Shown here in pieces: positions 1-8,221 of a stretch of DNA of 45,823 nucleotides; the stretch's first letter is position 1, and every line of letters begins with the position of its first letter. Source of the DNA: Vagococcus carniphilus (lineage in GTDB: Bacteria; Bacillota; Bacilli; Lactobacillales; Vagococcaceae). The position numbers were made by a program, and so were the translations under genes. The notes beneath the pieces are model-generated. The model did no database searches. It saw only the letters and a program-made list of their open reading frames with translations, and was not told where the DNA came from. Location: positions 1 to 45,823 of the forward strand of contig NZ_CP060722.1 of the NCBI RefSeq assembly GCF_014397115.1, written 5' to 3'.

Positions 1-283
1 TTTACTAAGTAATAAGTGGAAAATACTGATTATTCGAGAACTTTTAGATACGACTAAAAGGTATGGAGAGCTTAAAAGAAATATTCAAGGTGTTAGTGAA
101 AAGATGTTAAGTCAAAGTCTTAAAGAAATGGAACAAGACAAATTGATAAAGAGAACCGTTTATGCTGAAGTTCCCCCAAAAGTCGAATATTCTTTATCAG
201 AAATTGGAGACACTCTACGTCCTATTATAAATTCAATGAAGTTATGGGGAGTAGAATATCAAGAAAAAATATCTCAAAACTAA
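1..283 (+). CDS. HxlR-family regulator, 3' part (5' part is at 45777-45823)
   Basis: The reading frame enters at base 2 with LLSNKWKILIIRELL and ends at the TAA at 281-283, giving 93 residues of a winged-helix domain typical of HxlR/MarR-like regulators (recognition region around GVSEKMLSQSLKEM, wing around AEVPPKVEYSLSEIG). The start lies at the other end of the window: bases 45777-45823 encode MEKNTHENCPVATTL plus two bases that, with base 1, make an Asn codon. The joined protein has 109 residues, normal for the family, and carries the family's N-terminal CPV cysteine, often redox- or electrophile-sensing. It reads towards the lectin-fold gene at 377 but is separated from it by a terminator, so regulation of that gene is only a guess. 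Confidence 0.9.
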   Translation, partial: LLSNKWKILIIRELLDTTKRYGELKRNIQGVSEKMLSQSLKEMEQDKLIKRTVYAEVPPKVEYSLSEIGDTLRPIINSMKLWGVEYQEKISQN

Positions 284-289
284 CCAAAA

Positions 290-330
290 AGTAAGTAGCT
301 AACTAAAAAGTGGCTACTTACTATTTTTTT
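290..330 (+). terminator. Rho-independent terminator after the HxlR gene
   Basis: Ten-base arms AGTAAGTAGC (290-299) and GCTACTTACT (313-322) are followed by ATTTTTTT. It begins seven bases after the HxlR stop codon. Confidence 0.85.
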
Positions 331-340
331 GTAGTCTGCT

Positions 341-346
341 TATAAT
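341..346 (+). promoter_or_regulatory. -10 box of the gene at 377
   Basis: A perfect TATAAT sits 31 bases before the ATG at 377. The hexamer 17 bases upstream (TTACTA, inside the preceding terminator) is a weak -35 match, so only the -10 element is well supported. Confidence 0.5.
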
Positions 347-376
347 GGCTTTAATAAATATTTGGAGGTAATTTCC

Positions 377-1000
377 ATGAGAGAAAGTAATTTAACCGTT
401 ATTGGTCATAAGTTTGTATCAAATGATGTTTTTATGTCAGCAGAGAAGTTAGATAATCAAGAAGTTTTAAAAGTAATTAAAGATCCTGTTATTGACAAAG
501 AAGATGAACCAACTTTTGCAAAATTAATAGACTGTGAGTTTCATAATGGAATAATTGAAGTAGATGTTTATAGCAAACTATTAAGTAATGCACCAGAATA
601 TGCTCGTGGTTTTATTGGTATAACTTTCAGAATTGATGAAAGCAATGATACTTTTGAAGGGATTTATGTTAGACCTACAAATGGTTCTGCCCCAGTTCAA
701 CTAAGAAGAAATAGAGCAACTCAATATTTTTCTTATCCGGATTATAAATATGACAGATTAAGAGAAGAAGCACCTGGAGAATATGAATCCTATGTAAGTA
801 TTGATATTGATGAGTGGATTCATATGAAAATTGAAGTTATTGATGATAAAGCAAAATTATTTATTAATAATACTAAAGAACCTTGCTTAATTGTTAATGA
901 CCTCAAACATGGGAAAAATAAAAAAGGTAGTATAGGGCTATGGACAGACATCGGAACCAAAGGATATTTTAAAAATTTAAGGATAAACACTACTAATTAG
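377..1000 (+). CDS. Concanavalin A-like/DUF1080-type lectin-fold protein
   Basis: A 207-residue soluble protein with no signal peptide. The ATG at 377 is chosen because GGAGGT (364-369) lies eight bases before it; an upstream TTG at 362 would put this ribosome site inside the gene. The pattern of short beta strands, FIGITFRID near residue 80 and the ending KLFINNTKEPCLIV ... GSIGLWTDIGTKGYFKNLRI resembles the jelly-roll fold of DUF1080/LamG-type domains, which bind or hydrolyse glycans. No catalytic residue can be assigned. The likely role is carbohydrate recognition inside the cell; substrate unknown. It has its own -10 box and stands downstream of the HxlR regulator. Confidence 0.7.
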   Translation: MRESNLTVIGHKFVSNDVFMSAEKLDNQEVLKVIKDPVIDKEDEPTFAKLIDCEFHNGIIEVDVYSKLLSNAPEYARGFIGITFRIDESNDTFEGIYVRPTNGSAPVQLRRNRATQYFSYPDYKYDRLREEAPGEYESYVSIDIDEWIHMKIEVIDDKAKLFINNTKEPCLIVNDLKHGKNKKGSIGLWTDIGTKGYFKNLRINTTN

Positions 1001-1045
1001 TTATTTAATTTCATGGTAGATATAATGTGGTATTATCATCAGTTA

Positions 1046-1150
1046 AAAAGCCCTCAGAATTGATCTGAGGACTTTAAATGTTTTATAAGGTAAATCTCCA
1101 TATTTTTCTCTTAAAATCATCAAAATTTAATGAGTGGTTTGCTTAAGTTA
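1046..1150. repeat. Intergenic ~105-bp repeat, copy 1
   Basis: It begins with a terminator-like hairpin (CCTCAGA ... TCTGAGG) and continues through TTTTATAAGG, a T-rich stretch TATTTTTCTCTTAAAA and an AT-rich tail. The same order of blocks recurs at 2064-2167 and, more diverged, at 4258-4360. Each copy lies just downstream of a gene or gene remnant on the plus strand. Confidence 0.75.
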
Positions 1151-1235
1151 TTGCTAAATGTTATACTACGTAAGTAGTAATTTGAGCGTTATGGGGTCAT
1201 TATGTTAAATCCTATTAGCATCACATTTATTGCAA

Positions 1236-1252
1236 TATAATACGCGTATAAT
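1236..1252 (+). promoter_or_regulatory. Promoter region of the cold-shock gene
   Basis: Two TATAAT hexamers (1236-1241 and 1247-1252) lie in the 45 bases before the csp start. Neither has a strong -35 at 17 bases, so which one is used is open. The leader would be short, unlike the long cold-responsive leader of E. coli cspA. Confidence 0.4.
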
Positions 1253-1278
1253 GATGCGCAAATAGGAGGAAAAACAAC

Positions 1279-1479
1279 ATGGCTAATGGAACAGTAAAAT
1301 GGTTTAACGCAGAAAAAGGATTTGGATTTATTACACAAGAAGATGGTACTGATGTATTTGCACATTTTTCAGCTATCCAAAGTGATGGTTTCAAAACATT
1401 GGATGAAGGTCAAGCAGTGACTTTTGAAGTTGAAGAAGGTCAACGTGGACTTCAAGCAACTAACATTGAAAAAGCTTAA
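1279..1479 (+). CDS. csp: Cold-shock protein (CspA family)
   Basis: A 66-residue OB-fold protein with the RNP1 motif KGFGFI (residues 14-19) and RNP2-like VFAHF (residues 26-30), both needed for binding single-stranded nucleic acid. Full family length. AGGAGG at 1264-1269 sits ten bases before the ATG. It acts as an RNA chaperone in the cytoplasm, melting structure at low temperature or under stress. It is monocistronic, with a strong terminator after it. Cold-shock genes are usually chromosomal, so a plasmid copy is accessory. Confidence 0.97.
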   Translation: MANGTVKWFNAEKGFGFITQEDGTDVFAHFSAIQSDGFKTLDEGQAVTFEVEEGQRGLQATNIEKA

Positions 1480-1494
1480 TTAAATTTAAACTAT

Positions 1495-1530
1495 AAAAGG
1501 TACTTAGAATTTTTCTATGTATCTTTTTTT
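1495..1530 (+). terminator. Terminator of the cold-shock gene
   Basis: A 13-base stem with one mismatch and one G-U pair (AAAAGGTACTTAG / CTATGTATCTTTT, loop of seven) runs into a T tract. Confidence 0.85.
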
Positions 1531-1638
1531 ATACAAAAAAACAATCCATTCAGACTAATATCTTTGAACGAATTGTCTAGTTGTTGCAAAAAGCACTATT
1601 GCTAACAGTAGCAAAAGTATATAGTGAAATGACTGTTA

Positions 1639-2037
1639 TTGCAAGATTATTTAAAAATTATAGATAATATCAGAACGGAGAAATATCTTGTGACTATCCA
1701 AAACGAAATTCAGAATGATAGAAAAAAAATACTTAGACTATTGGTAGAAGTACATTCTCAACACATTCCTTTAAATGATAATCACACAATTGGAGACAAT
1801 AAAAATTGTAAAATTTGTCAGATATTTATTCAACTAAATGAATCGGATAACATATTGAGAGAGAAACTTAAGCTAATTCAAGAGGACAAAAACTTCATTC
1901 AAGATTTTAACAATTTGAGACGAAGTTTAGGAAGACTTCCTCAAGAGAAAGAATATAAAAATAAAATAGAAGTTATAGAAAGGTTTGGTTCATGGAATAA
2001 TTTTCTTAATAAAACTCAAAATTATTTTAATCGTTGA
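1639..2037 (+). CDS. Small protein with a CxxC motif and a homing-endonuclease-associated repeat
   Basis: The 132-residue frame opens with TTG at 1639, which has no clear ribosome site. A GTG at 1690 is preceded by GGAG nine bases earlier and may be the true start (115 residues). The middle has DNHTIG...NCKIC (His plus CxxC, zinc-ribbon-like). The C-terminus, LGRLPQEKEYKNK...IERFGSWNNFL, matches the helical repeat found next to homing endonuclease and HNH domains (GRLPxxxEY ... FGSWNxAL), a DNA-binding unit. No nuclease domain is present. A DNA-binding or regulatory role is inferred. Confidence 0.55.
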   Translation: MQDYLKIIDNIRTEKYLVTIQNEIQNDRKKILRLLVEVHSQHIPLNDNHTIGDNKNCKICQIFIQLNESDNILREKLKLIQEDKNFIQDFNNLRRSLGRLPQEKEYKNKIEVIERFGSWNNFLNKTQNYFNR

Positions 2038-2063
2038 GTTATAGACAAAATATTATTCAAATT

Positions 2064-2167
2064 TAAAGCCCTCAGAGCATTCTTCTGAGGACTTTGAATA
2101 TTTTATAAGGTAAAACTCTTTGTATTTTTCTCTTAAAAACGTCAGAGTTAACATAAGCGACGTTGTA
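2064..2167. repeat. Intergenic ~105-bp repeat, copy 2
   Basis: It has the same block order as copy 1: AAAGCCCTCAGA ... TCTGAGGACTTT hairpin, TTTTATAAGGTAAA, TATTTTTCTCTTAAAA, then GTTAACATAAGCGACGT. The last block is shared with copy 3 (GTTAACGTAAGTGATGT). It starts 27 bases after the stop of the preceding gene and its hairpin could terminate it. Confidence 0.75.
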
Positions 2168-2195
2168 CTAATTTAATTCTAAAAATTTTTAATAA

Positions 2196-3140
2196 TTAAT
2201 TGTTTTCAGTATGAGTAATAGTAATAAATTGACTAATATCCTTAGAATAGATATGTTGGCTAAATTGTTGACTAATTATTTTACTAATATTTCTATAGGC
2301 AATTGATGGTGTATTAGGAACAACATAAAACGTATGACCATTTTCGTTATAAATAGGTGATTCAATATTTGTTGCATGGGTTCCTTCAATTGCATTTCCA
2401 GCATCTGCTGCAGCATCAATAATAAAACAATTATTTTTTAATTTTTTTTGTTCATTTTTTGAAATAATTGGTCTTCCGTTTTCTCCAACTTCAATTCCAT
2501 TAATAATTATATCAAACTCTCCAAGTTGTTCTTTAAATAGAGGCATCGTTTTTCTATAAAATAGCCGTACATTTGAGGAGAATTTTGAAATTGCATGGAA
2601 TGAACCTTGTGAAACATTTCCAGAACCTAATACAGCAATTTTTGTTTGTTCATCAGGGAAAAAACCGTAGCTAATAAGAGCATGAATAGTACCTGCGTAA
2701 CCGGCATAAAAACTATTTTGGTAAATAAAATTTGAAGGTATTGAGTTTAAGGGATACTCGTGATTTTTGAAGAAAACAGTGGGTTTAATATTATCTAAGT
2801 CTACAACAATTAATTCTTTAGGAATTGCTTGATTTTTCATAAAAGACTGTCCAGAACCTTTTGGATGAGTCCATCCAATGATAATTTGACCGTTTCTAAT
2901 TAAAGGATAATCATTTGGTTGAATAAGTTTAAGAGAAAAAATGCCATCGCAAGTCTTAAAAATATCTTTTCGATTTAAAACAGTAACATTTTTATCTCTG
3001 TAAGCTTGATCAGGTATATTTAAACTTTCGCCAAATCCTGTTTCAATATATAGTTCATTTTGAAAATCCTTAATATCTTTTGGAAGAAGGGGAACTCTTT
3101 GTTCGTTTGTAAAATCTGATTTAATAAATCCTAATTTCAT
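2196..3140 (-). CDS. ceo: N5-(carboxyethyl)ornithine synthase
   Basis: A 314-residue protein that closely matches the Lactococcus lactis enzyme (313 residues) along its whole length as I remember it: RVPLLPKDIKDF near the start, GQIIIGWTHPKGSGQSFM, QNSFYAGYAGT, IAVLGSGNVSQGSFHAISK (Rossmann nucleotide-binding loop, about residues 168-186) and DAAADAGNAIEGTH. It belongs to the alanine dehydrogenase/transhydrogenase fold. The enzyme makes N5-(1-carboxyethyl)ornithine by NADPH-dependent reductive condensation of pyruvate with ornithine (EC 1.5.1.24), in the cytoplasm. A GGAG ribosome site precedes the ATG. It is monocistronic and opposite in strand to both neighbours. In lactococci the gene has been found on mobile DNA. 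Confidence 0.93.
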   Translation of the reverse strand: MKLGFIKSDFTNEQRVPLLPKDIKDFQNELYIETGFGESLNIPDQAYRDKNVTVLNRKDIFKTCDGIFSLKLIQPNDYPLIRNGQIIIGWTHPKGSGQSFMKNQAIPKELIVVDLDNIKPTVFFKNHEYPLNSIPSNFIYQNSFYAGYAGTIHALISYGFFPDEQTKIAVLGSGNVSQGSFHAISKFSSNVRLFYRKTMPLFKEQLGEFDIIINGIEVGENGRPIISKNEQKKLKNNCFIIDAAADAGNAIEGTHATNIESPIYNENGHTFYVVPNTPSIAYRNISKIISQQFSQHIYSKDISQFITITHTENN

Positions 3141-3190
3141 ATCAATCGCTCCTTACCAATATTTTAAATTACTTAGTTCTTCTTTTAGTA

Positions 3191-3214
3191 TACACTTATA
3201 TTTGTAAGTATGTA
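3191..3214. promoter_or_regulatory. Candidate operator upstream of ceo
   Basis: The inverted repeat TACACTTA ... TAAGTATGTA around TATTTG (CTTA-N6-TAAG core) lies about 50 bases before the ceo start. TACTTAC-type palindromes are common HxlR-family operators, so the plasmid's own HxlR protein could bind here. This is inference from motif style only. Confidence 0.35.
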
Positions 3215-3456
3215 TTTAAGTGCTCTAATTATATTATTTGGTTACCCTTTTTGATGAGACCAAAAATCTACTAGAGGTAAAAAACTGAATGATAAGTAAC
3301 AAGATTTAAATATATTCTTAATTAGATATTATGCCAAGTGAAAAAAGAAATGCTATTTTTATGAAAAGTTTAATATAGCAGACATCTGTAGAATTCGATT
3401 ATTTGAACATAAAATAACTTTCATATAGAATTGAACTATAGATAGGAGGAATGGAT

Positions 3457-3867
3457 ATGTCAAATAAGATGTCAATTTCAACTGTAGTAAATAGTGGTGG
3501 CCGTGAAGGTGAAAGTAAATCAGTGACTGGTTTTCTTGATTTAAAAACGAGTGGTCAAAGAAAGGAAGGTTATACTAATCCAGAAGAATTGTTTGCAGCA
3601 GGGATTTCTGCTTGCTTTAATGGCGCATTAGAATTTCCTTTGAAACGTGATGGGCTAGCTGATCGTAATCGAGAAATTAGAGCAGAAGTAACTTTATTTG
3701 GCGATTTGCCAGATGAACATAGTTTACATCTTGAAGTAGCTTTAATTGGTAAAATAGAAGGGTTATCAAAAGATGATACTATGAAATATTTGAAGGAAAC
3801 TGAATCAATTTGTCCTTATACAAAAGCAATTAAAGGAAATGTTAATATTACATTAGTTGCTGGGTAA
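3457..3867 (+). CDS. OsmC/Ohr-family peroxiredoxin
   Basis: 136 residues. The ATG at 3457 is preferred over 3451 because AGGAGG at 3444-3449 ends seven bases before it. The two family cysteines are visible in FAAGISACFNGAL (about residue 53) and ETESICPYTKAI (about residue 119). In Ohr proteins these form the thiol pair that reduces organic hydroperoxides with lipoylated partners; OsmC/Ohr subtype is not resolved. Length is normal. It stands alone on the plus strand, between ceo and a decayed acetyltransferase. Confidence 0.9.
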   Translation: MSNKMSISTVVNSGGREGESKSVTGFLDLKTSGQRKEGYTNPEELFAAGISACFNGALEFPLKRDGLADRNREIRAEVTLFGDLPDEHSLHLEVALIGKIEGLSKDDTMKYLKETESICPYTKAIKGNVNITLVAG

Positions 3868-3880
3868 TATAAATTGATTT

Positions 3881-4180
3881 TTCATATCATATTTTTAAAT
3901 CAAAAAATGGAGAAGTCATTTCACATTTAAGGATTGTACCTTTAGTATTTTCTTATCAAGAAACTTCTGTTGGAAGATTTTTTATGAAGAAAGAATACAG
4001 AGGAAAAGGAATTATAGAAGAACTTTAAAAAAAGGGCTAGATTTTATTTGAAATGAATTAAAAGAAAGAATTGTTAAAATTAAAGCTCAAGATTATTAAA
4101 AAAATTCTATAATTTTTTTGGTTTTCAAACCATATCTAGAAGATAATATTCCTCATGTCGATACGATTTTACAACAATAA
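3881..4180 (+). pseudogene. Decayed ElaA-like GNAT acetyltransferase
   Basis: Conceptual translation gives NGEVISHLRIVPLVFSYQET then GRFFMKKEYRGKGIIEEL, the acetyl-CoA-binding loop of an ElaA-type GNAT protein. After a stop it resumes in other frames with KERIVKIKAQDY and PYLEDNIPHVDTILQQ, the typical ElaA C-terminus. There are several stops and frameshifts and no start codon region, so the gene is dead. The order of fragments shows in-place decay rather than rearrangement. Confidence 0.75.
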
Positions 4181-4257
4181 CATAAATCGTCACGATAGAT
4201 AGGGATGGAGTCATATTTAGATATATATATAATCGTTAAAAAATAGAATTTATGAAT

Positions 4258-4360
4258 TAAAAAGTCCTCAGAATCATTCTGAAGGCTTTAGCTATTTTCA
4301 AAGGGAATCTTTATTTATATAACTTTTTAAAATTATCAAGGTTAACGTAAGTGATGTGAT
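4258..4360. repeat. Intergenic ~105-bp repeat, copy 3 (diverged)
   Basis: Hairpin AAAGTCCTCAGAA ... TTCTGAAGGCTTT followed by an AT-rich middle and the conserved tail GTTAACGTAAGTGATGT. It is clearly related to copies 1 and 2 but more substituted. It lies downstream of the acetyltransferase remnant. Confidence 0.65.
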
Positions 4361-4618
4361 CCCCATTATTACCAAGGGTTACAGACGTAAATATTGTAAA
4401 AATCGGTTGAACTACCTCAAATCAAAAAGTAGATTCTTATTAAATCAAGATTTTTTTAAAAAGTTTCTGACTCGTTTGGATACTTTAATTTTAAGTGAAA
4501 AATTATTAAAGTAATCCTAAACTATAGTTAGATATTTTTACAAGATACGACCTAATAATTATGAGAAATATTAGTTATTTGATATAATGGTTTTATATGA
4601 TTGATAGGAGGCAATAAG

Positions 4619-5053
4619 ATGAACAAAAAACAACTTATTATTTTGGGATTAGGATCTGTATTTGGATTAGCAGTTCTAAAAAAAATGAATGAGAGAACAA
4701 TCAATAAAGATTCTGTCAAAGGTAAAGTCAAAGAAGTAGCTGGTAATATTACAGATAATGAATCATTACAAGTGGAAGGTGTAGTAGATCAAATTTTAGG
4801 CGCATCCAAAGAAGTATTAGAAGATGTAAAAGATTCTATTAGTACTGTATCTAACACAGTATTAAGTCCAGGAAAAGTAGATAGAATTAAAGCTGGCTTA
4901 CAAAAATCAGTAGGAGAAATGACAAATGACAAAGAGTTAGAAACTGAAGGGATTGTAGATGAAGTCCTCGGAACATCAAAAGAAGTTGTCTCTAATGCGA
5001 AAGAATCAGTTAATGATGCTATGAAAGAAACTAAGGAATCACTTAATAAATAA
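4619..5053 (+). CDS. Membrane-anchored double CsbD-like stress protein
   Basis: 144 residues. The ATG at 4619 follows AGGAGG (4606-4611) by seven bases. An N-terminal hydrophobic segment (residues 5-21, LIILGLGSVFGLAVLKK) precedes two CsbD-like repeats, each with the pattern VKGKVKEVAGNITDNE...EGVVDQILGASKEV and IKAGLQKSVGEMTNDKELETEGIVDEVLGTSKEV. CsbD proteins are small, charged general-stress proteins of unknown mechanism. The duplication plus membrane anchor is less common than the single soluble form seen at 42132. A TATAAT lies at 4583-4588. Confidence 0.8.
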   Translation: MNKKQLIILGLGSVFGLAVLKKMNERTINKDSVKGKVKEVAGNITDNESLQVEGVVDQILGASKEVLEDVKDSISTVSNTVLSPGKVDRIKAGLQKSVGEMTNDKELETEGIVDEVLGTSKEVVSNAKESVNDAMKETKESLNK

Positions 5054-5074
5054 AATGAAAGGTAGTTATTTAAA

Positions 5075-5142
5075 AAGTTATCAAAGAAATACGTATATGC
5101 TATTTAACAAAATATTATTTTTTTGAGATAACTTCTTTTTTT
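5075..5142 (+). terminator. Terminator-like hairpin after the CsbD gene
   Basis: Arms AAGTTATC (5075-5082) and GATAACTT (5127-5134) enclose an AT-rich loop of about 44 bases and are followed by CTTTTTTT. The long loop makes it weaker than the others here. Confidence 0.55.
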
Positions 5143-5167
5143 AAAGGCTGCTAATATAGGAGGGGTT

Positions 5168-5587
5168 ATGGTGAAATTATCGAAATCTGAACACACTATC
5201 ATTCATTCTGCAACTGTTGCAGCAGGCGTAGTAGGTGCTAGTCCAATTCCTTTTTCAGATGCAGCTTTATTAGTACCTATTCAAACTACTATGATTGTTG
5301 CTCTTTACAAAAGAAATGGTTTAACTATCTCCCAAGGTGTTGTAAAAGGACTATTAAAAGCAACTCTAATTTCTGGATTTGGGAAATCATTAGCTGGTAA
5401 CCTATTTAAGTTTATCCCTGGAGTAGGCACTATCGCTGGGGGAGTTATTAATACTGGAGTGGCGGTAACGTTTACTGAGTTTTTAGGTTACGCTGTTGCG
5501 AAAGAATTACATGGCGTTGAAGATATTGATATGCTAGATCTTACTCAGGTTATTTCAAATGCAGTTAAAACTTTTTCAAAAATATAA
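5168..5587 (+). CDS. DUF697-like membrane-associated protein
   Basis: 139 residues. AGGAGGGG ends just before tandem ATG-GTG codons at 5168 and 5171; the GTG has the better spacing. The protein has Gly/Ala-rich hydrophobic stretches (AGVVGASPIPFSDAALLVPIQ near residues 18-38 and FIPGVGTIAGGVINTGVAVTF near 82-102) and IPFSD, features of DUF697/YcjF-type domains that often accompany GTPases. No GTPase is present here. Its role is unknown; it may sit at the membrane. It follows the CsbD gene but a terminator-like hairpin separates them. Confidence 0.7.
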   Translation: MVKLSKSEHTIIHSATVAAGVVGASPIPFSDAALLVPIQTTMIVALYKRNGLTISQGVVKGLLKATLISGFGKSLAGNLFKFIPGVGTIAGGVINTGVAVTFTEFLGYAVAKELHGVEDIDMLDLTQVISNAVKTFSKI

Positions 5588-5720
5588 ATCTTTCATGCCA
5601 GTGCTTTTAATGAACAGGGTTTATAAATTAGTTTTGTTAAACAGTTATTTATAAGTTGCAATACATTTATAACTTTACGTGACTACTATTCCCACAATGA
5701 TAGTTACACTAACCAACTTA

Positions 5721-5754
5721 AAAAGTTGTTCTTTTAAATAGAACAGCTTTTTTT
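5721..5754 (+). terminator. Terminator downstream of the DUF697 gene
   Basis: AAAAGTTGTTC pairs with GAACAGCTTTTT around a nine-base loop and runs into TTTTTTT. It starts about 130 bases after the stop codon. Confidence 0.7.
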
Positions 5755-5879
5755 ATACTATGCCAATTTTCACATAAACCTAGTCGAATAGCGATAGTTA
5801 AAATAAATATTAAAATTTATATGATTTTTATTTGATAGCGTAAAATATATATTTTTCAAACTAATTATATTAAATTACT

Positions 5880-6665
5880 TTATTTAACACTTGGAATAAG
5901 GTTATAATTATTTTTATAAAACTGATATATAGCAATAATAATTAAAGCGACTGCTCCACCTAATGCTATATATTTTAAAATCATGTGTTGATTTGTTAAT
6001 ACATTAGAAGATTGTAATTGATTATTAATACCGTAAAAGGCCCATGCAATAGGTAAAGGAAATACAGCATTTTTAATTTTTAAAGTAATCAAATAAATTA
6101 AAATAACAGCAACTATTAAAGTTAGACTAGCCCAAAAGTTTTCAGAAAGATAAAATCTGTTCCATTTCAATTTGACTAAGGTTGCTGATATATTTACAAT
6201 AGTAGCAACAAAAATCCATCCTGCGTACAATCCGAAAGTTATGGGAAGGAGTAATGTTTTTTTTGTATTAAAAGTTTCTATACTCTTTAATATTGATAAT
6301 AGCGAAATTAGAAGCCCAAATATCAATAAGACAGATAATTCTAGTTGTAAATATGAAAATGAAATAATCCACAATATATTAAATAGACTTGCAATCCAAA
6401 ACTTTAAAGTGATAGCATTAATAATTTTTTTATATTGAAGATCATTACTTTTAATTATCATCAAAATAATAGATACAATTAAAAACATATATATGATACC
6501 CCAAATACTAAATGTGCCTGGATTAGGTGTTATTAATGTTGGAAATTTATCTGAAACTTCTTTTTGAGAATAATTATTAATTTGACCACTTGCTCCAAGT
6601 GAATTGATTAATAATGTACCTATCAAAATGATAAAATTCCCAATTGCTTTTTTTCTTTCTACCAT
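5880..6665 (-). CDS. TspO/MBR-related membrane protein
   Basis: 261 residues. The ATG at 6665 is chosen because GAAGGAGAT precedes it; the longer frame to 6728 would place that site inside the gene. There are about seven or eight hydrophobic segments. The stretch LITPNPGTFSIWGIIYMFLI (residues about 42-61) and later LPITFGLYAGWIFVATIVN and PLPIAWAFYGI match the long form of TspO-like tryptophan-rich proteins of Firmicutes. TspO proteins bind porphyrins and cholesterol-like ligands, but the function of this long subgroup is not established. It is monocistronic. Confidence 0.7.
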   Translation of the reverse strand: MVERKKAIGNFIILIGTLLINSLGASGQINNYSQKEVSDKFPTLITPNPGTFSIWGIIYMFLIVSIILMIIKSNDLQYKKIINAITLKFWIASLFNILWIISFSYLQLELSVLLIFGLLISLLSILKSIETFNTKKTLLLPITFGLYAGWIFVATIVNISATLVKLKWNRFYLSENFWASLTLIVAVILIYLITLKIKNAVFPLPIAWAFYGINNQLQSSNVLTNQHMILKYIALGGAVALIIIAIYQFYKNNYNLIPSVK

Positions 6666-7128
6666 TTTTCTATCTCCTTCCAATATTATGTAATTAAAAT
6701 ATGTAATTAAAAAATAACTGTTTAACAATAAAAGATATTAATGAATAATAATGAAGTCAGAATTGAGTGTAATCGTATATTTTATTAATACATATATAAT
6801 TATAACAGAGTGTCTTTCATAATGTCATTCGTAAATCAATTTTTGCAGTTAAAAAATTTTAGCAAACTGATTTTAGAAATTTAAGGTAATTTCATAGCAA
6901 ATTATCATGCTTAAGATTATATTTAGCTTTGTTTAATAAATCTTATGTAAACTAATAAGATTTGAATTTTATTTTATACACACTCGATAATAGATCAATT
7001 TTATGGTCCCCCGCATTTACGATTGCACAAGAGAAACATAAAGTCGACCTATTAGCATTTCTTTTCAATTCAAACATTAAAAAAGTTTATACCTCTGCTA
7101 CTAAAAAATGAAATTATCTATTTAAAAT
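6666..7128. other. Intergenic region, no supported gene
   Basis: 463 AT-rich bases. Around 7000-7111 the plus strand has a short open stretch (PAFTIAQEKHKVDLLAFL...) without start or ribosome site that ends at TGA. It may be the tail of a lost gene but I recognise no family. Nothing else is supported. Confidence 0.4.
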
Positions 7129-8130
7129 TTAAAACGGTAAATCTGATTCATCCAAATTGGAAAATGGATCAGCCTGTATTGGAGCTTTGTATTTCTCCAT
7201 AATAACAGATATCTTTTTTTCATTTTTTAAAAAATACCTTTTAAATTTCTTATAGTCCTCTGAAATCAAAATATAGCGTGATGGATACTCATCAAAAGAA
7301 GAATCGTATTCTTCCTTTAAAATTCCCGATTTACTTAATTTTTCTAGTACATCAAATACTCTATCACTCAAGTAACTCCTTAAATTGTTATCACTTTCCC
7401 ATTGAACTACTTTTCTATAAGTTGAATTATCAGTTGAAAAGATAGAATTTTCATCCATAAACGCATATATTAGCAGCAATCTTTCATCATTGTCAAATTC
7501 TATTGGATCAAAAATGTCTAAATTATCTTCAAAATATTCATCAGTTCCTATAACTTTCTTGTTAATTGCTGAAGATGTCTTATAAGAAATAGGATCTAAA
7601 TCAAAACGTTTTGATTCTAAATTATTTTGTGCTTTTTCAATTAAATGATTAACTTTTTTTGTGAGAAACCTTCTGATATTGTCTTTGCTATATGTTCCAT
7701 AAAAACCTTTATCTTCAAGAGAATCCCTGTACTTCTTAACTTCTATATACTCTTCAGCCAAAATTTGTGGAACTGGTTCGTCTAAGAAAAAAATTCCTAC
7801 TTCGCCTTTGCTATTTTTATAGAAGTAATCAATTTCTGCTATAGTTCCCGATCTATAATTATCAACTGGAGAGCCCAACTTATGGCCAAAAATCGCTAAT
7901 AAAATATCGCTATTTTCTACAATTTGTTTATTAATAACACTTTGCCCAGAGCTATTATTTACATAAGTAGGAATCGCATTAGTTTCCCATCGTATAGGCA
8001 TCAAAATCACTTTTGTATTATCTGTATTTTCTATATTCCATCTATATATGGTTTCTTCTACTTCATTCCTTTTTGCTGCTATATCACCTGGTGATGCTAT
8101 AAATACTTTTATAAGATTTATGACTTTCAT
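7129..8130 (-). CDS. DUF4062-domain protein with a C-terminal winged-helix-like region
   Basis: 333 residues. The N-terminal ~160 residues begin INLIKVFIASPGDIAAKRNEVEETI and contain SDILLAIFGHKLGSP and SGTIAEIDYF, matching DUF4062, a TIR/SLOG-like alpha-beta domain found at the front of signalling and defence proteins. The middle is a linker. The last ~120 residues (ERLLLIYAFMDEN ... VFDVLEKLSKSGILKEEY ... RYILISEDYKKFKRYFL) look like a winged helix. A standalone TIR-like effector or nucleotide sensor in antiphage defence is plausible from family and neighbourhood, not proven. It has its own promoter and lies next to a toxin-antitoxin pair and an Abi_C gene. Confidence 0.75.
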   Translation of the reverse strand: MKVINLIKVFIASPGDIAAKRNEVEETIYRWNIENTDNTKVILMPIRWETNAIPTYVNNSSGQSVINKQIVENSDILLAIFGHKLGSPVDNYRSGTIAEIDYFYKNSKGEVGIFFLDEPVPQILAEEYIEVKKYRDSLEDKGFYGTYSKDNIRRFLTKKVNHLIEKAQNNLESKRFDLDPISYKTSSAINKKVIGTDEYFEDNLDIFDPIEFDNDERLLLIYAFMDENSIFSTDNSTYRKVVQWESDNNLRSYLSDRVFDVLEKLSKSGILKEEYDSSFDEYPSRYILISEDYKKFKRYFLKNEKKISVIMEKYKAPIQADPFSNLDESDLPF

Positions 8131-8177
8131 TTATTGTACCTTTCTCTCTAGTTCTCTTTAAAGTAATTTTGGTATAA

Positions 8178-8206
8178 AATTTATTGTCTTTTACACTATA
8201 GTACAA
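8178..8206 (-). promoter_or_regulatory. Promoter of the DUF4062 gene
   Basis: On the minus strand TTGTAC (8206-8201), a 17-base spacer and TAAATT (8183-8178) lie about 50 bases before the start codon. Confidence 0.5.
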
Positions 8207-8221
8207 CCTTTATCTATCTAG

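Noticed and set aside
7000..7111. Short open stretch PAFTIAQEKHKVDLLAFL on the plus strand
   Set aside because: It has no start codon, no ribosome site and no family I recognise; too short to call even as a pseudogene.
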